A stretch of 64,000 bases of DNA. Source: Pirellulaceae bacterium (GTDB lineage Bacteria; Planctomycetota; Planctomycetia; Pirellulales; Pirellulaceae). A program made the position numbers and the translations under genes. Of this stretch, positions 39,521 through 50,455 are shown in pieces (position 1 is the stretch's first letter; the number at the start of each line of letters is the position of its first letter). Below the pieces are notes generated by a model. That model was given only the letters and a program-made list of their open reading frames with translations, ran no database searches and was not told where the DNA came from. The stretch lies in NCBI GenBank assembly GCA_019636385.1, contig JAHBXT010000002.1:682001-746000 (forward strand). The letters run 5' to 3'.

Positions 39521-42361
39521 ATGCCGCGATACAATCCCGCCGAAATTGAACCCAAATGGCAACGATTTTGGGAAACCAACCAAACTTTTCGTACTCCAGA
39601 GCTGCCTAGCGCTGAGAAACTGTACGTTTTGGATATGTTTCCCTATCCCAGTGGAGCCGGACTGCATGTGGGGCATCCCGAGGGCTACACGGCCACCGAT
39701 ATCGTCTGTCGCTTCAGCCGTATGCGGGGCAAGAGTGTGCTGCATCCAATGGGATTCGACGCTTTTGGACTACCTGCGGAAGAACATGCAATCAAAACAA
39801 ATACTCCGCCCCGAGTGTCGACAGAACGTAATATCGCTGAGTTTACACGCCAGTTAAAAATGTTAGGTTTCAGTTATGACTGGGATCGTGTCCTGGCGAC
39901 CACGGATGTGCAGTACTTCCGCTGGACACAGTGGATATTTCTGGTGCTGTTCGATACCTGGTTTGATCCTGTGTCGAACAAGGGCAGGCCGATCGCCGAG
40001 TTGCGTATACCTGACGACGTACAGCAGCAGGGGCAGGATGCAATAAACCGATATCGCGATCGCTATCGACTGGCATATCAGGATGACGCACTAGTCAATT
40101 GGTGCCCGGCGCTGGGAACGGTGTTGGCGAACGAAGAGGTGATTGATGGACGTAGCGAGCGCGGTGGGCATCCCGTTCAGCGCATACCGCTGCGACAATG
40201 GATGCTGCGAATCACTGCCTACGCCCAGCGATTATTGGCTGACCTAGATGGTTTGGATTGGTCGCCTGGCATCAAAAAGCTGCAAAGTGATTGGATCGGT
40301 CGCAGCGTCGGTGCCGAAGTCGATTTCTGCTTGGGTACTCAGGCGGAGTTTGCAATTTGGCAACGCCAGCGTAGGCAGGAGGGGTTTCCTGAGGAACCCG
40401 GCGAGCGCTGTCTGCGTGTTTACACGACGCGTCCAGATACGCTGTTCGGAGCCACCTACGTCGTCTTGGCCCCAGAGCATCCACTGGTCCCCCAGCTAAC
40501 CACGGAAGCTCAGCGCGATGCGGTCAACCAATACCGCCAAGCAGCATCCTTCAAGAGTGATCGCGAGCGCACCGAGAGTGATGCCAAAAAGAAAACCGGT
40601 GTTTTCACCGGCGCTTATGCGATCAATCCAGTCAATGGAAATGCCATTCCGATCTGGATCGCCGACTATGTCTTAGCCAGCTACGGAACCGGCGCGATCA
40701 TGGCCGTGCCTGCGCATGATGAGCGTGACTTTGAGTTTGCTCAAACTTTCCAACTTCCGATTGTTGCCGTGGTTCAGCCAATCAGGGATGGTGGCGTGGA
40801 CATCCAATCTGTACTGGCAGGGCAAGCTTGTTACGCTGCAGCTGGAACCGCCATGAACTCGCCAGGCTACGATGGCTTGGCGACCGAGCAGTTTAAGCAG
40901 CAGATCACCGCCGATCTAACCCTGGCCGGAACCGGGCGGCAAGCGGTTAACTACAAGCTACGCGATTGGCTGTTTAGCCGCCAAAGGTTCTGGGGAGAAC
41001 CTTTTCCCATCTTGCACGAACTGGATTCGGCAGGCCAGCCCACAGGATCTATTCGCGCCTTGGACGCTTCCGAGCTGCCGCTAGATCTGCCACCGCTGGA
41101 TGACTATAAACCGCACGGCAAGCCGGAGCCACCACTCGGCAAGGCACCAGCGAGCTGGCTGTATGTCGAGCGCGATGGCAAACGCTATCGACGCGAGACG
41201 AATACCATGCCGCAGTGGGCTGGATCGTGCTGGTATTATCTGCGCTTTATCGATCCGCGTAACGATCATGCTCTCTGCGATCCACAGAAAGAACAAGCCT
41301 GGATGCCAGTCGATCTGTATGTCGGCGGAGCGGAACATGCTGTGTTGCACCTGCTGTACGCGCGCTTCTGGCATAAAGTTCTTTTCGACCGTGGCTACGT
41401 CAGCACGCCAGAACCGTTCCGCAAGTTGGTTAATCAAGGAATGATTTTAGGCGAAGTCGAGTATACCGCGTACCAGGTGGATGGCCGATGGATTCAACCC
41501 AATCAAGTTCGCCGAGATGACCAGACAGGTGAACTGCGTTGCGCGCAGTCCGGCGGTCTAGTTCGGTCGGTTCAGCTCCAAGAATCTCAGGTTACAAAAC
41601 AGGGCGACGGCTTTGTCTTGGCTGAGCAAACCGATATTCGCGTCGAGAGTCGTGCACACAAAATGTCCAAGAGTCGAGGGAACGTAGTCAATCCAGATGA
41701 GATTGTCCGCGAGTACGGAGCCGATTCGCTGCGATTGTATGAAATGTTTATGGGGCCGCTGGAGTCAACCAAACCGTGGAGCATGGCGGGCGTGAGCGGT
41801 GTTCGTAATTTCTTGGATCGCGTGTGGAGAATGTTCGTCGACCAGCGCCGCGAATCCGTTGAACTTTCCGAGAATATTCAGGACTTGTCGGCTACCGACC
41901 AGCAAAATCAGGTGCTCCACAAGACAATTGCAGCCGTCACCCAAGACATCGAGTCGATGAGTTTTAATACGGCGATCGCGCGACTGATGGAGTTCGTCAA
42001 TTTTTTCACCAAAGAACAGCTGCGTCCGCGTGCGGCGATGTGCGAGTTCACCAAGCTGCTGTCGCCGTTTGCTCCGCATTTAGCCGAAGAGTTGTGGCAG
42101 TTGCTGGGGCACCAACCATCACTGGCGTATGAGCCGTGGCCACAGTTCAATCCTCAATGGACACGGGCCGCCGAAGTCGAAATTCCACTACAAATCAATG
42201 GTAAGCTGCGAGCCAGAATTACCGTGCCCTCGGAGTGCTCACAGACTGAATTGGAGAAGTTGGCCATGGAAGATCCGCGTATTCAGGAACTCGTCAGCGG
42301 TAAACAGATCGTCAAAGTCGTGGTCGTCCCTGGGCGACTCGTGAATGTTGTGGTTCGATGA
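39521..42361 (+). CDS. leuS: Leucyl-tRNA synthetase
   Basis: 946 aa class Ia synthetase. The HIGH motif is 'HVGH' at H49-H52 inside '[18 protein letters not shown]', and KMSKS is at 714-718 ('[14 protein letters not shown]'). Between them lies the CP1 editing domain with '[20 protein letters not shown]' and '[13 protein letters not shown]', and the catalytic '[12 protein letters not shown]'. The anticodon-binding and C-terminal domains are present. It charges tRNA-Leu. Slightly longer than the E. coli enzyme (860) owing to inserts, one before KMSKS near 650-700. The next gene overlaps its stop by four bases. Confidence 0.98.
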   Translation: MPRYNPAEIEPKWQRFWETNQTFRTPELPSAEKLYVLDMFPYPSGAGLHVGHPEGYTATDIVCRFSRMRGKSVLHPMGFDAFGLPAEEHAIKTNTPPRVSTERNIAEFTRQLKMLGFSYDWDRVLATTDVQYFRWTQWIFLVLFDTWFDPVSNKGRPIAELRIPDDVQQQGQDAINRYRDRYRLAYQDDALVNWCPALGTVLANEEVIDGRSERGGHPVQRIPLRQWMLRITAYAQRLLADLDGLDWSPGIKKLQSDWIGRSVGAEVDFCLGTQAEFAIWQRQRRQEGFPEEPGERCLRVYTTRPDTLFGATYVVLAPEHPLVPQLTTEAQRDAVNQYRQAASFKSDRERTESDAKKKTGVFTGAYAINPVNGNAIPIWIADYVLASYGTGAIMAVPAHDERDFEFAQTFQLPIVAVVQPIRDGGVDIQSVLAGQACYAAAGTAMNSPGYDGLATEQFKQQITADLTLAGTGRQAVNYKLRDWLFSRQRFWGEPFPILHELDSAGQPTGSIRALDASELPLDLPPLDDYKPHGKPEPPLGKAPASWLYVERDGKRYRRETNTMPQWAGSCWYYLRFIDPRNDHALCDPQKEQAWMPVDLYVGGAEHAVLHLLYARFWHKVLFDRGYVSTPEPFRKLVNQGMILGEVEYTAYQVDGRWIQPNQVRRDDQTGELRCAQSGGLVRSVQLQESQVTKQGDGFVLAEQTDIRVESRAHKMSKSRGNVVNPDEIVREYGADSLRLYEMFMGPLESTKPWSMAGVSGVRNFLDRVWRMFVDQRRESVELSENIQDLSATDQQNQVLHKTIAAVTQDIESMSFNTAIARLMEFVNFFTKEQLRPRAAMCEFTKLLSPFAPHLAEELWQLLGHQPSLAYEPWPQFNPQWTRAAEVEIPLQINGKLRARITVPSECSQTELEKLAMEDPRIQELVSGKQIVKVVVVPGRLVNVVVR

Positions 42362-43086
42362 GCGAGTCGCAACATCCGGTGGCCCCGCGCGTCCTAGTAT
42401 TGCTGTGTACTTACGATGAGATTGCCAATCTGCCAATGATGGTCAGCCAATTGCATCAGGCTTTGCCACAGGCGGACATCCTGGTAGTCGACGACAACTC
42501 GCCCGATGGAACAGGTCGCTGGGTTCAGCAACAGATGGCCACCGACCGGCAGTTGTTCTTGCTCAGCCGGTCTGGCAAGCTCGGATTAGGTTCGGCGACG
42601 CGAGTTGGCATCCAGTGGGGACTGGAACACGAATACGACTACTTGATCAACCTCGACGCCGATCAGAGTCATCGTCCTAGCGATGCGCCCGCGCTGTTGA
42701 TGGCTTGCCGAGGATTGCAGGGTGGCGTCTCGGTGGGCTCGCGCTATTTGCCGGGCGGCGGATTCATCGGCGTGGCCTGGCATCGCCGCTGGATGAGCCG
42801 TCAGATTAACCGCTACGCGGGCAGCAGACTCAAGCTGCCCCTGACCGATTGCAGCGGATCGTTTCGCTGTTATAGCGCTGCAGCATTACGTCAGGTAAAC
42901 CTGCAGCAGCTGACCTGCAACGGTTACGGATTCCTGGAAGAGATTTTAGTGGCACTGCATCGCTCAGGCTGCCCATTGGCTCAAGTCCCCATTCTGTTTC
43001 AGCCGCGCACTGCCGGGCGCAGTAAACTAAGCCTGCAAGATGCTTGGGGTGCAATCCAAGTGATCCGCAGACTAGCCCAGCGGTAG
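42358..43086 (+). CDS. Family 2 glycosyltransferase, polyprenol-phosphate mannose synthase-like
   Basis: 242 aa. The GT-A fold opens with '[18 protein letters not shown]' and '[14 protein letters not shown]'. The metal-binding acidic motif is '[12 protein letters not shown]'. 'SRYLPGG' and '[15 protein letters not shown]' with the late '[16 protein letters not shown]' match DPM1-type enzymes, which move mannose from GDP-mannose to a polyprenol phosphate. It lacks C-terminal membrane helices, like bacterial soluble forms. Coupled to leuS by a four-base overlap (ATGA), though the pathways are unrelated. Confidence 0.9.
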   Translation: MSESQHPVAPRVLVLLCTYDEIANLPMMVSQLHQALPQADILVVDDNSPDGTGRWVQQQMATDRQLFLLSRSGKLGLGSATRVGIQWGLEHEYDYLINLDADQSHRPSDAPALLMACRGLQGGVSVGSRYLPGGGFIGVAWHRRWMSRQINRYAGSRLKLPLTDCSGSFRCYSAAALRQVNLQQLTCNGYGFLEEILVALHRSGCPLAQVPILFQPRTAGRSKLSLQDAWGAIQVIRRLAQR

Positions 43087-43178
43087 ATGGCTTATCCTCG
43101 AAGTGCAAAGGCAATATCTTGCTCCGAGGCTTGGCGTTTGTGTCCTGCGCCGATCGAATGTCATGAACTTCGGGGCTG

Positions 43179-44225
43179 CTAGCCAGCGATTTGAGTGACA
43201 AAAATGATCAGGCCCAACATCAACATGCTAATCGAATTCAGCAACATGTGAATCAATACGCAGGGCCAAAGTGATTGCGTTTGGCGATAGACCAGCCCCA
43301 AAAAAATACCTAGTACCGACAGCGGCACAAAACTCATGCCGTAAGAGATATGTGCCAGCCCAAATAAAATGCCAGTCACCACCGCTGGCCAAACTGCGGG
43401 AACAGCTTCGACTTTAGCTACGACTTCCGTCATTTCACTTGGGAAAGCAGTCGCATGGCCGGCACTAGCATCTGCCAGGGGTGGTTCAATGACCGATGGA
43501 GGCATCGCTTGTGATTGTGGAGTGACACCGAGCACATTGGTTAGAAGACTTTTGAACGGAATCGACTGTAGCCAACCTTGTAACATCCCCCGAAACAAAA
43601 ATTCCTCGGTTAGTGGTGCGGCGACAACGGCGGCGAAGAAAGCCAATAGAAACCCGGTTAGCGATCCAGATGCTTGAGCGGACTCAATCAGCGGATGACT
43701 ATATTCGGATTGTGACATTAGCGAAATGGCGGTCATCATCAGATAGACCAGCGGCAACATGGCTAGGCCAGCTGCCATACTAAGTGCCAGCAGCGAAACG
43801 GGAATCGCCCCCAAGCCCACATGTTCGATACTTCGCCGATAGCGGGCGATAATCCAGGCGACTCCCAAGAATACGCCCATCAGACTAGCTGCCCCTCCGA
43901 CCGCCATGGCTTCCAGAGACATTTGGCCTTGGCTGCCGATACCCATGGCTCGCAGCGCCCAACTGGCTGGACCTAATTGCAACAACACAACAAAGCCAGC
44001 GATCAGCAGCACATCGAAGAGCGACCAACAACTGGGCTGCCAGCCAAGACGCCGTGGAATCCAAGGCTGACCATGGGACTGGCGGTAAAGCAGCCAGGCC
44101 CAACTTGCCAAGCTGCTAATCAAGATTGTGAAGACCAGGAGGCCGATAAACATCATGTACAGCAACAAGCTCGGATGTTGCTGAAGCATCTCTGGGGTGA
44201 TCTCAGGCGTCTGTCGCATTCCCAT
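43179..44225 (-). CDS. CPBP-family intramembrane metalloprotease (CAAX/Abi)
   Basis: 348 aa with about eight membrane helices. The active-site motifs are in order: EExxxR in 'LTEEFLFRGMLQGW', FxxxH in 'LFGLAHISYG', and the last His/Asn in 'LIHMLLNS'. A hydrophilic loop with Pro/Ala/Glu between the first two motifs is longer than usual. Such enzymes cleave prenylated or other membrane proteins; in bacteria the substrate is mostly unknown. It may be the last gene of the rimO-pgsA unit (92-base gap). Confidence 0.92.
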   Translation of the reverse strand: MGMRQTPEITPEMLQQHPSLLLYMMFIGLLVFTILISSLASWAWLLYRQSHGQPWIPRRLGWQPSCWSLFDVLLIAGFVVLLQLGPASWALRAMGIGSQGQMSLEAMAVGGAASLMGVFLGVAWIIARYRRSIEHVGLGAIPVSLLALSMAAGLAMLPLVYLMMTAISLMSQSEYSHPLIESAQASGSLTGFLLAFFAAVVAAPLTEEFLFRGMLQGWLQSIPFKSLLTNVLGVTPQSQAMPPSVIEPPLADASAGHATAFPSEMTEVVAKVEAVPAVWPAVVTGILFGLAHISYGMSFVPLSVLGIFLGLVYRQTQSLWPCVLIHMLLNSISMLMLGLIIFVTQIAG

Positions 44226-44317
44226 AGTGTTTAGCGTTATTCGTGGATTGGACGGGGGCTGAGGAAGCGTAACACGACGGACGGAGACTATTTCGTTCGC
44301 ACTGAAACAATCGGGGC

Positions 44318-44902
44318 CTACGGCGAACGACTTAATGAAATGGCGCGAGCTACATAGTCGATACCGCTAGCAACCGTCAGCAGCAAAGCGCTCCATAGTA
44401 GCACACTGCTGATCGAACCTAGCCATGCAAACTGGCTACCATAAGCTAACTTTAGCAAGCTGGCTACGATGGCCGCGCACTGAAGTCCCATTTTCCATTT
44501 CCCCATCCAGACTGCGGAAAAGTCGCCGCCACGTCCTTCCACCATCGCCCGCAAGCTGGTCACCAGCAGCTCGCGCCCCACGATCACCGTAACCATCCAA
44601 GCGGCCACCCCGCTACCGATCTGGCCGACCAGGGCCACCAGAGCTGCTGTCACAATGATCTTGTCAACGAATGGGTCAAGGATCCTGCCAAGTTTGGTGA
44701 CTTGTCCGTATCGACGAGCCCACCAGCCGTCGACAAAATCGGTAGTCGCCGCAATCAAAAACAGAATGGCAGCCACCAGATAATACTGCCACTCGATCAA
44801 CAAGCCCACGAAAAGTGACAGCAGCAAGCGCGCCATCGACAATAGGTTAGGCACATTCCAAATACGATTGGGATCGCCGGTCGCATCGGTCGAATTTGCC
44901 AT
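44318..44902 (-). CDS. pgsA: CDP-diacylglycerol-glycerol-3-phosphate 3-phosphatidyltransferase
   Basis: 194 aa, a normal PgsA length, with four or more membrane helices. The CDP-alcohol phosphotransferase motif is complete: 'DFVDGWWARRYGQVTKLGRILDPFVDKI' gives DxxDGxxAR-x8-GxxxDxxxD with the metal-binding Asp residues. It makes phosphatidylglycerol phosphate for anionic phospholipids. It lies 24 bases after rimO on the same strand. Confidence 0.94.
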   Translation of the reverse strand: MANSTDATGDPNRIWNVPNLLSMARLLLSLFVGLLIEWQYYLVAAILFLIAATTDFVDGWWARRYGQVTKLGRILDPFVDKIIVTAALVALVGQIGSGVAAWMVTVIVGRELLVTSLRAMVEGRGGDFSAVWMGKWKMGLQCAAIVASLLKLAYGSQFAWLGSISSVLLWSALLLTVASGIDYVARAISLSRSP

Positions 44903-44926
44903 CTACTCGCAACCTGAAAATAGCGT

Positions 44927-46363
44927 CTACCGTGGCTGGCCAATCGCTGCTGCAATTAAGTCATATTGCTGATGCCCCACGATTTCGCAAGGCACCAGCG
45001 CTCCGGCGTATAGCGGCGTGCGAGGCGATCCGGTCAGATAGACCAGAGCGTCAACGTCTGGCGCGTCAGCCGGACTGCGTGCTAGCCACACGTTCTTCGA
45101 CTTGTCAAGTTCCTTGTCAACAATCACTTCCACGGCACGGCCCACCTGTCGCTTAGCCCAAGCAAATGCGACCTGCTGCTGGACCTGCATAAGCTGCTGC
45201 TGTCGGGCCAGTTTGACCTGTTCATCAACGTGCCCTGGCAGCTTCGCCGCCGGTGTATCGGGCTCTAGTGAATAAGTGAACACGCCCAATCGCTCGAATT
45301 TCGACTGCTGCAAGAATTCGGCCAGTTCGTCTACGTGCTCCTGCGTTTCGCCTGGAAAGCCCGTAATGAAGGTGGTACGAATTACCAGATCATCAATCCG
45401 CTCACGCATTTTGGTGATAAGCTCGCGAGTTGCCTCAGGGGAAACGCGTCGTGACATGCGTCGCAACATTTCACCGTTAATATGTTGCAGTGGCATATCG
45501 ATATAAGGCAGGATTTTCGGCGAGTCTGCCATCACATCGAGCAAACGATCGTCGATGTACATCGGATAGAAATACATCAGCCGAATCCACTGGATGTCGT
45601 CGATCGCGCTCAGCCGTTCAAGCAACTGCGACAATCTGTTTTCACCATACAGATCGCGGCCGTAGTAGGTGGTATCTTGGGCCACAACGATCAGCTCGCG
45701 GACACCAGATCTGGCCAGCTCGGTGGCTTCGTCAATAATATTCTCTAGCGGCTTGCTGGCATGTTTGCCGCGCATTTTGGGTATCGCGCAAAAAGTGCAC
45801 AGTCGATCACAGCCCTCAGAAATCTTTAGATAGGCAAAGTGAGGCGGAGTGATCCGTAGGCGGTGGGTATCGTCCAGCGCGCGAATGGGAGCCGGTCGAA
45901 AGACGGTGCGCTGTTCGTCCAATCCGTCCATTACGCGGGCGGCCATCAGCGTCACGTCATCACGGGAGAAAACCCCGACCAGGGAGTCGATTTCGGGACG
46001 TGCTTCGAGCAGCGCTTCACGCTCACGCTCTGCCAGACAGCCAGAGACAATCACTCCACGGATCTTGCCATCCCGCTTAAGCTGCAGCATTTGATCGATG
46101 GCTTCCATCGACTCTTGTCGAGCCCGATCGATGAAGCCACAGGTGTTGATCACTACAAACTCTGCCTCTTCCGGGTTGGCCACCAAGTCATAGCCTTGGC
46201 GGTGCAGCTGCCCCAACATGCGCTCACTGTCAACGGTGTTCTTCGGACAGCCCAAGCTAACGAAAGCATATCGCCCCAGACACTGCCGATCCCCGACAGG
46301 GTTCTGCGCAGCGTTTGCCGAAGCTGCATTCGGCGTTTCTACGACGGGTAATCTGATTGCCAT
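44927..46363 (-). CDS. rimO: Ribosomal protein S12 methylthiotransferase RimO
   Basis: 478 aa. The N-terminal UPF0004 domain has 'YAFVSLGCPKNTVDSERMLG' with the cluster Cys residues, including 'VINTCGFIDRAR' and 'VSGCLAERE'. The radical-SAM CxxxCxxC is 'SEGCDRLCTFCAIPKMRG'. A C-terminal TRAM domain closes it. RimO rather than MiaB is indicated by 'SLGCPKNTVDSE' and 'IPYIDMPLQHI'. It adds a methylthio group to the conserved Asp of ribosomal protein S12. Probable first gene of an operon with pgsA. Confidence 0.96.
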   Translation of the reverse strand: MAIRLPVVETPNAASANAAQNPVGDRQCLGRYAFVSLGCPKNTVDSERMLGQLHRQGYDLVANPEEAEFVVINTCGFIDRARQESMEAIDQMLQLKRDGKIRGVIVSGCLAEREREALLEARPEIDSLVGVFSRDDVTLMAARVMDGLDEQRTVFRPAPIRALDDTHRLRITPPHFAYLKISEGCDRLCTFCAIPKMRGKHASKPLENIIDEATELARSGVRELIVVAQDTTYYGRDLYGENRLSQLLERLSAIDDIQWIRLMYFYPMYIDDRLLDVMADSPKILPYIDMPLQHINGEMLRRMSRRVSPEATRELITKMRERIDDLVIRTTFITGFPGETQEHVDELAEFLQQSKFERLGVFTYSLEPDTPAAKLPGHVDEQVKLARQQQLMQVQQQVAFAWAKRQVGRAVEVIVDKELDKSKNVWLARSPADAPDVDALVYLTGSPRTPLYAGALVPCEIVGHQQYDLIAAAIGQPR

Positions 46364-46850
46364 GGGGAAGGATTCGCGACGATTGTTGCACTATCCCCCG
46401 CGTGGGAACAGTGTAGTAAGCCGGACGGCGGGTTCAAGGTGGATTGAAAATGCCGAAGCATTATAGTCCTGTGCCGCAAATTGAATACCACTTACCCCCC
46501 ATTGACTTGGCGATCTGCGGTAACGCGGCGAATCTCCTTAAGTCCCACAGGTTGGGCTAATCTTCAGGCATCTTGATTCCCTGTTTCCGACCACATTCCA
46601 AGCAAAGTTCCGCCAATAAGCGGTCATCGACACCAGACTGGGGCCAAGGCTGCTTGGCGAACACCAGATAAGCATTCGGTTTATCCAGCAACGCTACGTG
46701 GTTGCGATTGACCTGTCGCCGTTAGAATCGCTACAGTCCGCCCTGGAATTTGCCCGCCTGTGCTTGCATTGGTGGGCCGATGGGCTGTGGCGAGTTGCCT
46801 GCGGCGTATGTTTTATTGATGTGTATTTAAATTGCTTCGGGTGAAATCCT
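46364..46850. other. Intergenic region with a possible gene remnant
   Basis: 487 bases. On the minus strand about 54 codons (46559-46722, ending TAG) read as protein-like sequence ('NAYLVFAKQPWPQSGVDDRL', 'CLECGRKQGI') but follow a TAA and have no ATG or GTG start, so they look like the tail of a decayed gene. The rest shows nothing I recognise. Confidence 0.4.
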
Positions 46851-47234
46851 ATGTCTACCAGTACCAGTGAAGAACTTCGTTGCTCAACTCGCATTGGCGT
46901 GCGGACACCGGTGGTCCTCTACGAAAAACTGAAGACAGGAGGACTTCGTCGAAGCCGTGCCTGGACTGACGATTTGTCGATGGTTGGAGCAAGAATCGTT
47001 ACCGAAAAACCTCTAGAAAGCAAAGAGCTGTTTTTACGGATCATGCTTCCTGATCTCAAGGATCAGCTTATTCAATGCCAAGTCGTACGCGAGCATCAGC
47101 AAGTGGTTCACAGCCTAAGGAATAGTCGGCTCGATCTAGAACGTTCGTGCTACGGAGTTCAATTCTTGGGTCTAGCTGACCAGAGCGTTCTAGACACGAT
47201 TGAAGCCGCTGACAATCTGGCTCTGGGCCGCTAA
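46851..47234 (+). CDS. PilZ-domain protein
   Basis: 127 aa. The c-di-GMP-binding motifs are RxxxR in 'LRCSTRIG' and DxSxxG in 'TDDLSMVGARIVTE', followed by 'LRIMLPD', 'IQCQVVRE' and 'CYGVQFLGL', which trace the PilZ beta barrel. A stand-alone PilZ protein usually relays c-di-GMP level to another component. No cyclase or motility gene lies nearby. Confidence 0.85.
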   Translation: MSTSTSEELRCSTRIGVRTPVVLYEKLKTGGLRRSRAWTDDLSMVGARIVTEKPLESKELFLRIMLPDLKDQLIQCQVVREHQQVVHSLRNSRLDLERSCYGVQFLGLADQSVLDTIEAADNLALGR

Positions 47235-47289
47235 CGCACGGGACACCGCTTGAGTCCGACCCTCGGCTCAACACAAACTCCACTTGTGT

Positions 47290-47616
47290 TTAATGGGATA
47301 GCTTCACCAGTATCCGATCGCCATCAACTCGCACAGCATGAGTGGCTGTAGGTTCTGTAGCAGGCATGGTGAGTGCTTTTCCGGTGCAGACATCAAATCG
47401 AGCACCGTGGCGCGGGCAGATCAAGCAATTACCTTCCAAGTCCCCCTCGCCTAGCGGCCCACCGTCGTGCGTACACACATCATCCAGGCAGTAAAACTGC
47501 CCTTGATAATGCACCAAGACTAAGAAGCGATCATCGACCTCGACGCACAGTCGACCGTCGACCGGAAACTGGGACACCGACGCTACCTGAACGAAATCCG
47601 ATTGACCGGTAGTCAC
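47290..47616 (-). CDS. Rieske-type [2Fe-2S] ferredoxin of the suf operon
   Basis: 108 aa. Cluster ligands are visible as CxH in 'DDVCTHDGGPLGEG' and CxxH in 'CLICPRHGARFDV'. This is the short Rieske ferredoxin type related to NirD and aromatic-dioxygenase ferredoxins. It starts immediately after the sufD stop, so it is the last gene of the suf operon and may pass electrons to Fe-S assembly. Confidence 0.92.
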   Translation of the reverse strand: MTTGQSDFVQVASVSQFPVDGRLCVEVDDRFLVLVHYQGQFYCLDDVCTHDGGPLGEGDLEGNCLICPRHGARFDVCTGKALTMPATEPTATHAVRVDGDRILVKLSH

Positions 47617-48975
47617 CTAGCGATACTCCTGAACCTGACGAGCAATCGACTGGCTCAGCGCCTCACGAACGGATTCAATCGTAATGCGATCAAATATCTG
47701 CTGAAAGAACCCGGTGACAATCATCCGCGCCGCTTCCTTGCGGGTGAATCCTCGACTCTGAGCATAGAAGATCAACTCTTCGTCAACCTTGCCCGATGTA
47801 CTGCCATGTGTGCAACGCACATCATCGGCCTGGATCTCCAGGCCTGGAATGGAATCGGCTCGAGCCTGATTACTGAGCAACAAATTATCGTTACGTTGAT
47901 AGCCGTCAGTCTTTTGCGCCACGGGGTCCACTTGAATCATCCCGCGCCAGACGGTGCGCGATTGATCCTGCAGTGCCGACTTGTACAAAAAGTCGCTGCG
48001 ACACGAGGGAGCCTGGTGATGCTGCAGCGTATTGTAAGTCAGTTGTTGTTTATCCTGAGTGAACAGCACTCCGTTGACTTGCGAATAGGCACCTGCACCG
48101 GCTAATGCAACCTGTTGATGAACGTGTGAGAACCGACTTCCCAGCGCCGCCACGGTCCACTGCAACGAACTATCGCGACTGAGGCGGGCCTGTTGGTGCG
48201 AAAAATGCCACACCCGCCTGCCCCAATCCTGGAGGTTGACGTAACGTAATCTGCCTCCTGACTTGACCACAATCTCTACCGCACCACAGTGAAAGCCATC
48301 GGCTTGCTCGTTGGGGCTGTTGCCTTCGTATAAAAAAGTAGCTTCGGCTCCCTCGTCGACAACAATCAGGGTTCGCCCGGTATCGGTGGCACCGGAGGTT
48401 AGCCCAGCGGCCACGCGAAATGGTCGCTCGATGCATATCCCACGTGGGACGTACAACAGCTGGCCGCCTGACCAAGTGGCACTTTGCAAGGCTGCGAATC
48501 GGTCACTACGATAGTCGACCTGCTTGCCCAAGTAGCTCTGTAACAATTGTGAATTCTCCTCTGCAGCGCGGCTGAGATCCCCAAACAGCACTCCTTGCGC
48601 GGCTAACGCTGGATCCAGCGTGGCCGAAAGGGTTGCGCCGTCAAGAGTCTGCATGACGCCTGCCGGGTCAACGCCTTCAGCTAGGCGCTCTGGGATATTC
48701 AATTCTTGGAATGATCCGGCAACCTCGCTGTTGGGAAGACTGTAGCGCTGAAGCTTAAAGGAGCGCAGGTCACTTCGCATCCACTGTTCTTGGCTGCGGG
48801 ATGGCCAGGCCATCGACTGGAACTGGACCCAGGCGGTCCGCCGAGCGGCCAGCAGCCAATCGGGTTCCTGGCGCTGGCTGAGAAAACACTCAAAGCCAAC
48901 ATCATCGAAGGCATTCGTTGCCGAGGGTTCCGAGGCGGTCATCACCGAATCGATTTCAACACGAGAGTCATGCAT
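47617..48975 (-). CDS. sufD: Fe-S cluster assembly protein SufD
   Basis: 452 aa of the SufBD family. The beta-helix core ends in 'SREEAARMIVTGFFQQIFDRI'-like sequence; 'LLYVPRGICIERPFRV', 'TLIVVDEGAEATFLYEG' and 'CTHGSTSGKVDEELIFYAQSRG' are typical. The less conserved N-terminus and the position after sufB mark it as SufD. With SufB and SufC it forms the scaffold complex. Five bases separate it from sufB. Confidence 0.95.
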   Translation of the reverse strand: MHDSRVEIDSVMTASEPSATNAFDDVGFECFLSQRQEPDWLLAARRTAWVQFQSMAWPSRSQEQWMRSDLRSFKLQRYSLPNSEVAGSFQELNIPERLAEGVDPAGVMQTLDGATLSATLDPALAAQGVLFGDLSRAAEENSQLLQSYLGKQVDYRSDRFAALQSATWSGGQLLYVPRGICIERPFRVAAGLTSGATDTGRTLIVVDEGAEATFLYEGNSPNEQADGFHCGAVEIVVKSGGRLRYVNLQDWGRRVWHFSHQQARLSRDSSLQWTVAALGSRFSHVHQQVALAGAGAYSQVNGVLFTQDKQQLTYNTLQHHQAPSCRSDFLYKSALQDQSRTVWRGMIQVDPVAQKTDGYQRNDNLLLSNQARADSIPGLEIQADDVRCTHGSTSGKVDEELIFYAQSRGFTRKEAARMIVTGFFQQIFDRITIESVREALSQSIARQVQEYR

Positions 48976-48980
48976 GGCGA

Positions 48981-50393
48981 CTAGCCCACCGAACCTTCCA
49001 TTTGCAGTTGGATCAGACGATTCATCTCCAGCGCATACTCCATCGGCAACTCCTTGACTAACGGCTCAATAAAGCCATTGACGATCATCGTGCTGGCTTC
49101 GGCTTCCGACAACCCGCGACTCATTAGATAGAACAATTGCTCTTGGCCAATCCGTGATACGCTTGCTTCATGTCCCACGCTGACATCCTGCTCCATGATC
49201 TCGATGTACGGATAGGTATCTGACCGACTGTGTGGATCCAAGATAAGCGCATCGCAGACGACGTTGCAGCGCGAATTGGAGGCCCCCTTCTCAGCACGCA
49301 CTAATCCGCGGTAGCTGCTGCGTCCGCCGTTGCGGCTGATCGACTTGCTGATGATCTGACCGGAGGTATGAGGCGCTGCGTGAACCAGTTTAGCGCCGGC
49401 ATCTTGGTGTTGGCCTTGGTTTGCAAAGGCAATCGACAGTATCTCGCCGCGGGCGCCAGGCTCCATCATGTAGACCGCAGGATATTTCATCGTCAACTTG
49501 CTGCCCAAATTGCCATCGACCCATTCCATGGTCGCATCCGCATAAGCCACGGCTCGCTTGGTAACCAAGTTGTAGATATTGTTGGCCCAATTCTGAATGG
49601 TGGTATATCGGCAGCGGCTGCCGCGTTTGCAGATGATCTCTACTACGGCCGAGTGCAGACTCTCCGTGCTGTACATCGGTGCCGTGCAACCTTCGACGTA
49701 GTGAATCGAAGCCCCTTCGTCAACGATGATCAACGTCCGTTCGAATTGCCCCATATTCTCGGCGTTGATACGGAAATAGGCTTGCAACGGAAACTCAATC
49801 TTGACCCCTGGCGGCACGTAAATAAACGAACCACCAGACCAGACAGCAGAATTCAGCGCTGCGAACTTGTTGTCGTGTGGCGGAATAATGGTTCCAAAAT
49901 ACTCGCGGAACAGGTCTGGGTGTTCACGCAGGGCCGAATCGGTATCCAGGAAGACCACGCCTTGCTGGGCTAAGTCTTCCTTTAGCGAGCCGTAGACAAC
50001 TTCGCTCTCGAATTGAGCCTTGACCCCCGCCAAGAACTTGCGTTCGGCTTCAGGGATGCCCAACTTTTCGAAAGTGTCCTTGATTTCCTTGGGAACATCA
50101 TCCCACGAACGCTCCTGGCCTGAAGATGGCTTGAGATAGTAATAAATATCCTGGAAGTTGATATCAATATCACCGCCCCACTTGGGCATCGCTTTGGAGT
50201 GAAAGACGTCCAGCGAATGCAAGCGGAACTCACGCATCCATTCCGGTTCGCCTTTCATCTCGGAAATCTGAGCAACGATTTCACGATCTAGACCCTTGCG
50301 AGCCTTGAACACAGCCGGCGAATCAGTTCTGAAGTTGTACTTATTAATTTCTCCGATGGCATCGGATGATTCGAGTGCGAGGTCAGTTGACAT
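48981..50393 (-). CDS. sufB: Fe-S cluster assembly scaffold SufB
   Basis: 470 aa, the expected SufB length. Landmarks are '[22 protein letters not shown]', '[33 protein letters not shown]', '[21 protein letters not shown]' and '[26 protein letters not shown]'. It builds clusters with sulfur relayed from a SufS-type desulfurase, which is not in this window. Third gene of the minus-strand suf operon, 62 bases after sufC. Confidence 0.98.
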   Translation of the reverse strand: MSTDLALESSDAIGEINKYNFRTDSPAVFKARKGLDREIVAQISEMKGEPEWMREFRLHSLDVFHSKAMPKWGGDIDINFQDIYYYLKPSSGQERSWDDVPKEIKDTFEKLGIPEAERKFLAGVKAQFESEVVYGSLKEDLAQQGVVFLDTDSALREHPDLFREYFGTIIPPHDNKFAALNSAVWSGGSFIYVPPGVKIEFPLQAYFRINAENMGQFERTLIIVDEGASIHYVEGCTAPMYSTESLHSAVVEIICKRGSRCRYTTIQNWANNIYNLVTKRAVAYADATMEWVDGNLGSKLTMKYPAVYMMEPGARGEILSIAFANQGQHQDAGAKLVHAAPHTSGQIISKSISRNGGRSSYRGLVRAEKGASNSRCNVVCDALILDPHSRSDTYPYIEIMEQDVSVGHEASVSRIGQEQLFYLMSRGLSEAEASTMIVNGFIEPLVKELPMEYALEMNRLIQLQMEGSVG

Positions 50394-50455
50394 ATTGACT
50401 AAGTCCTAATCTTGAAAAGTATCAAACAGATGCTGACGCTGGCCGTGTGCGCTCT

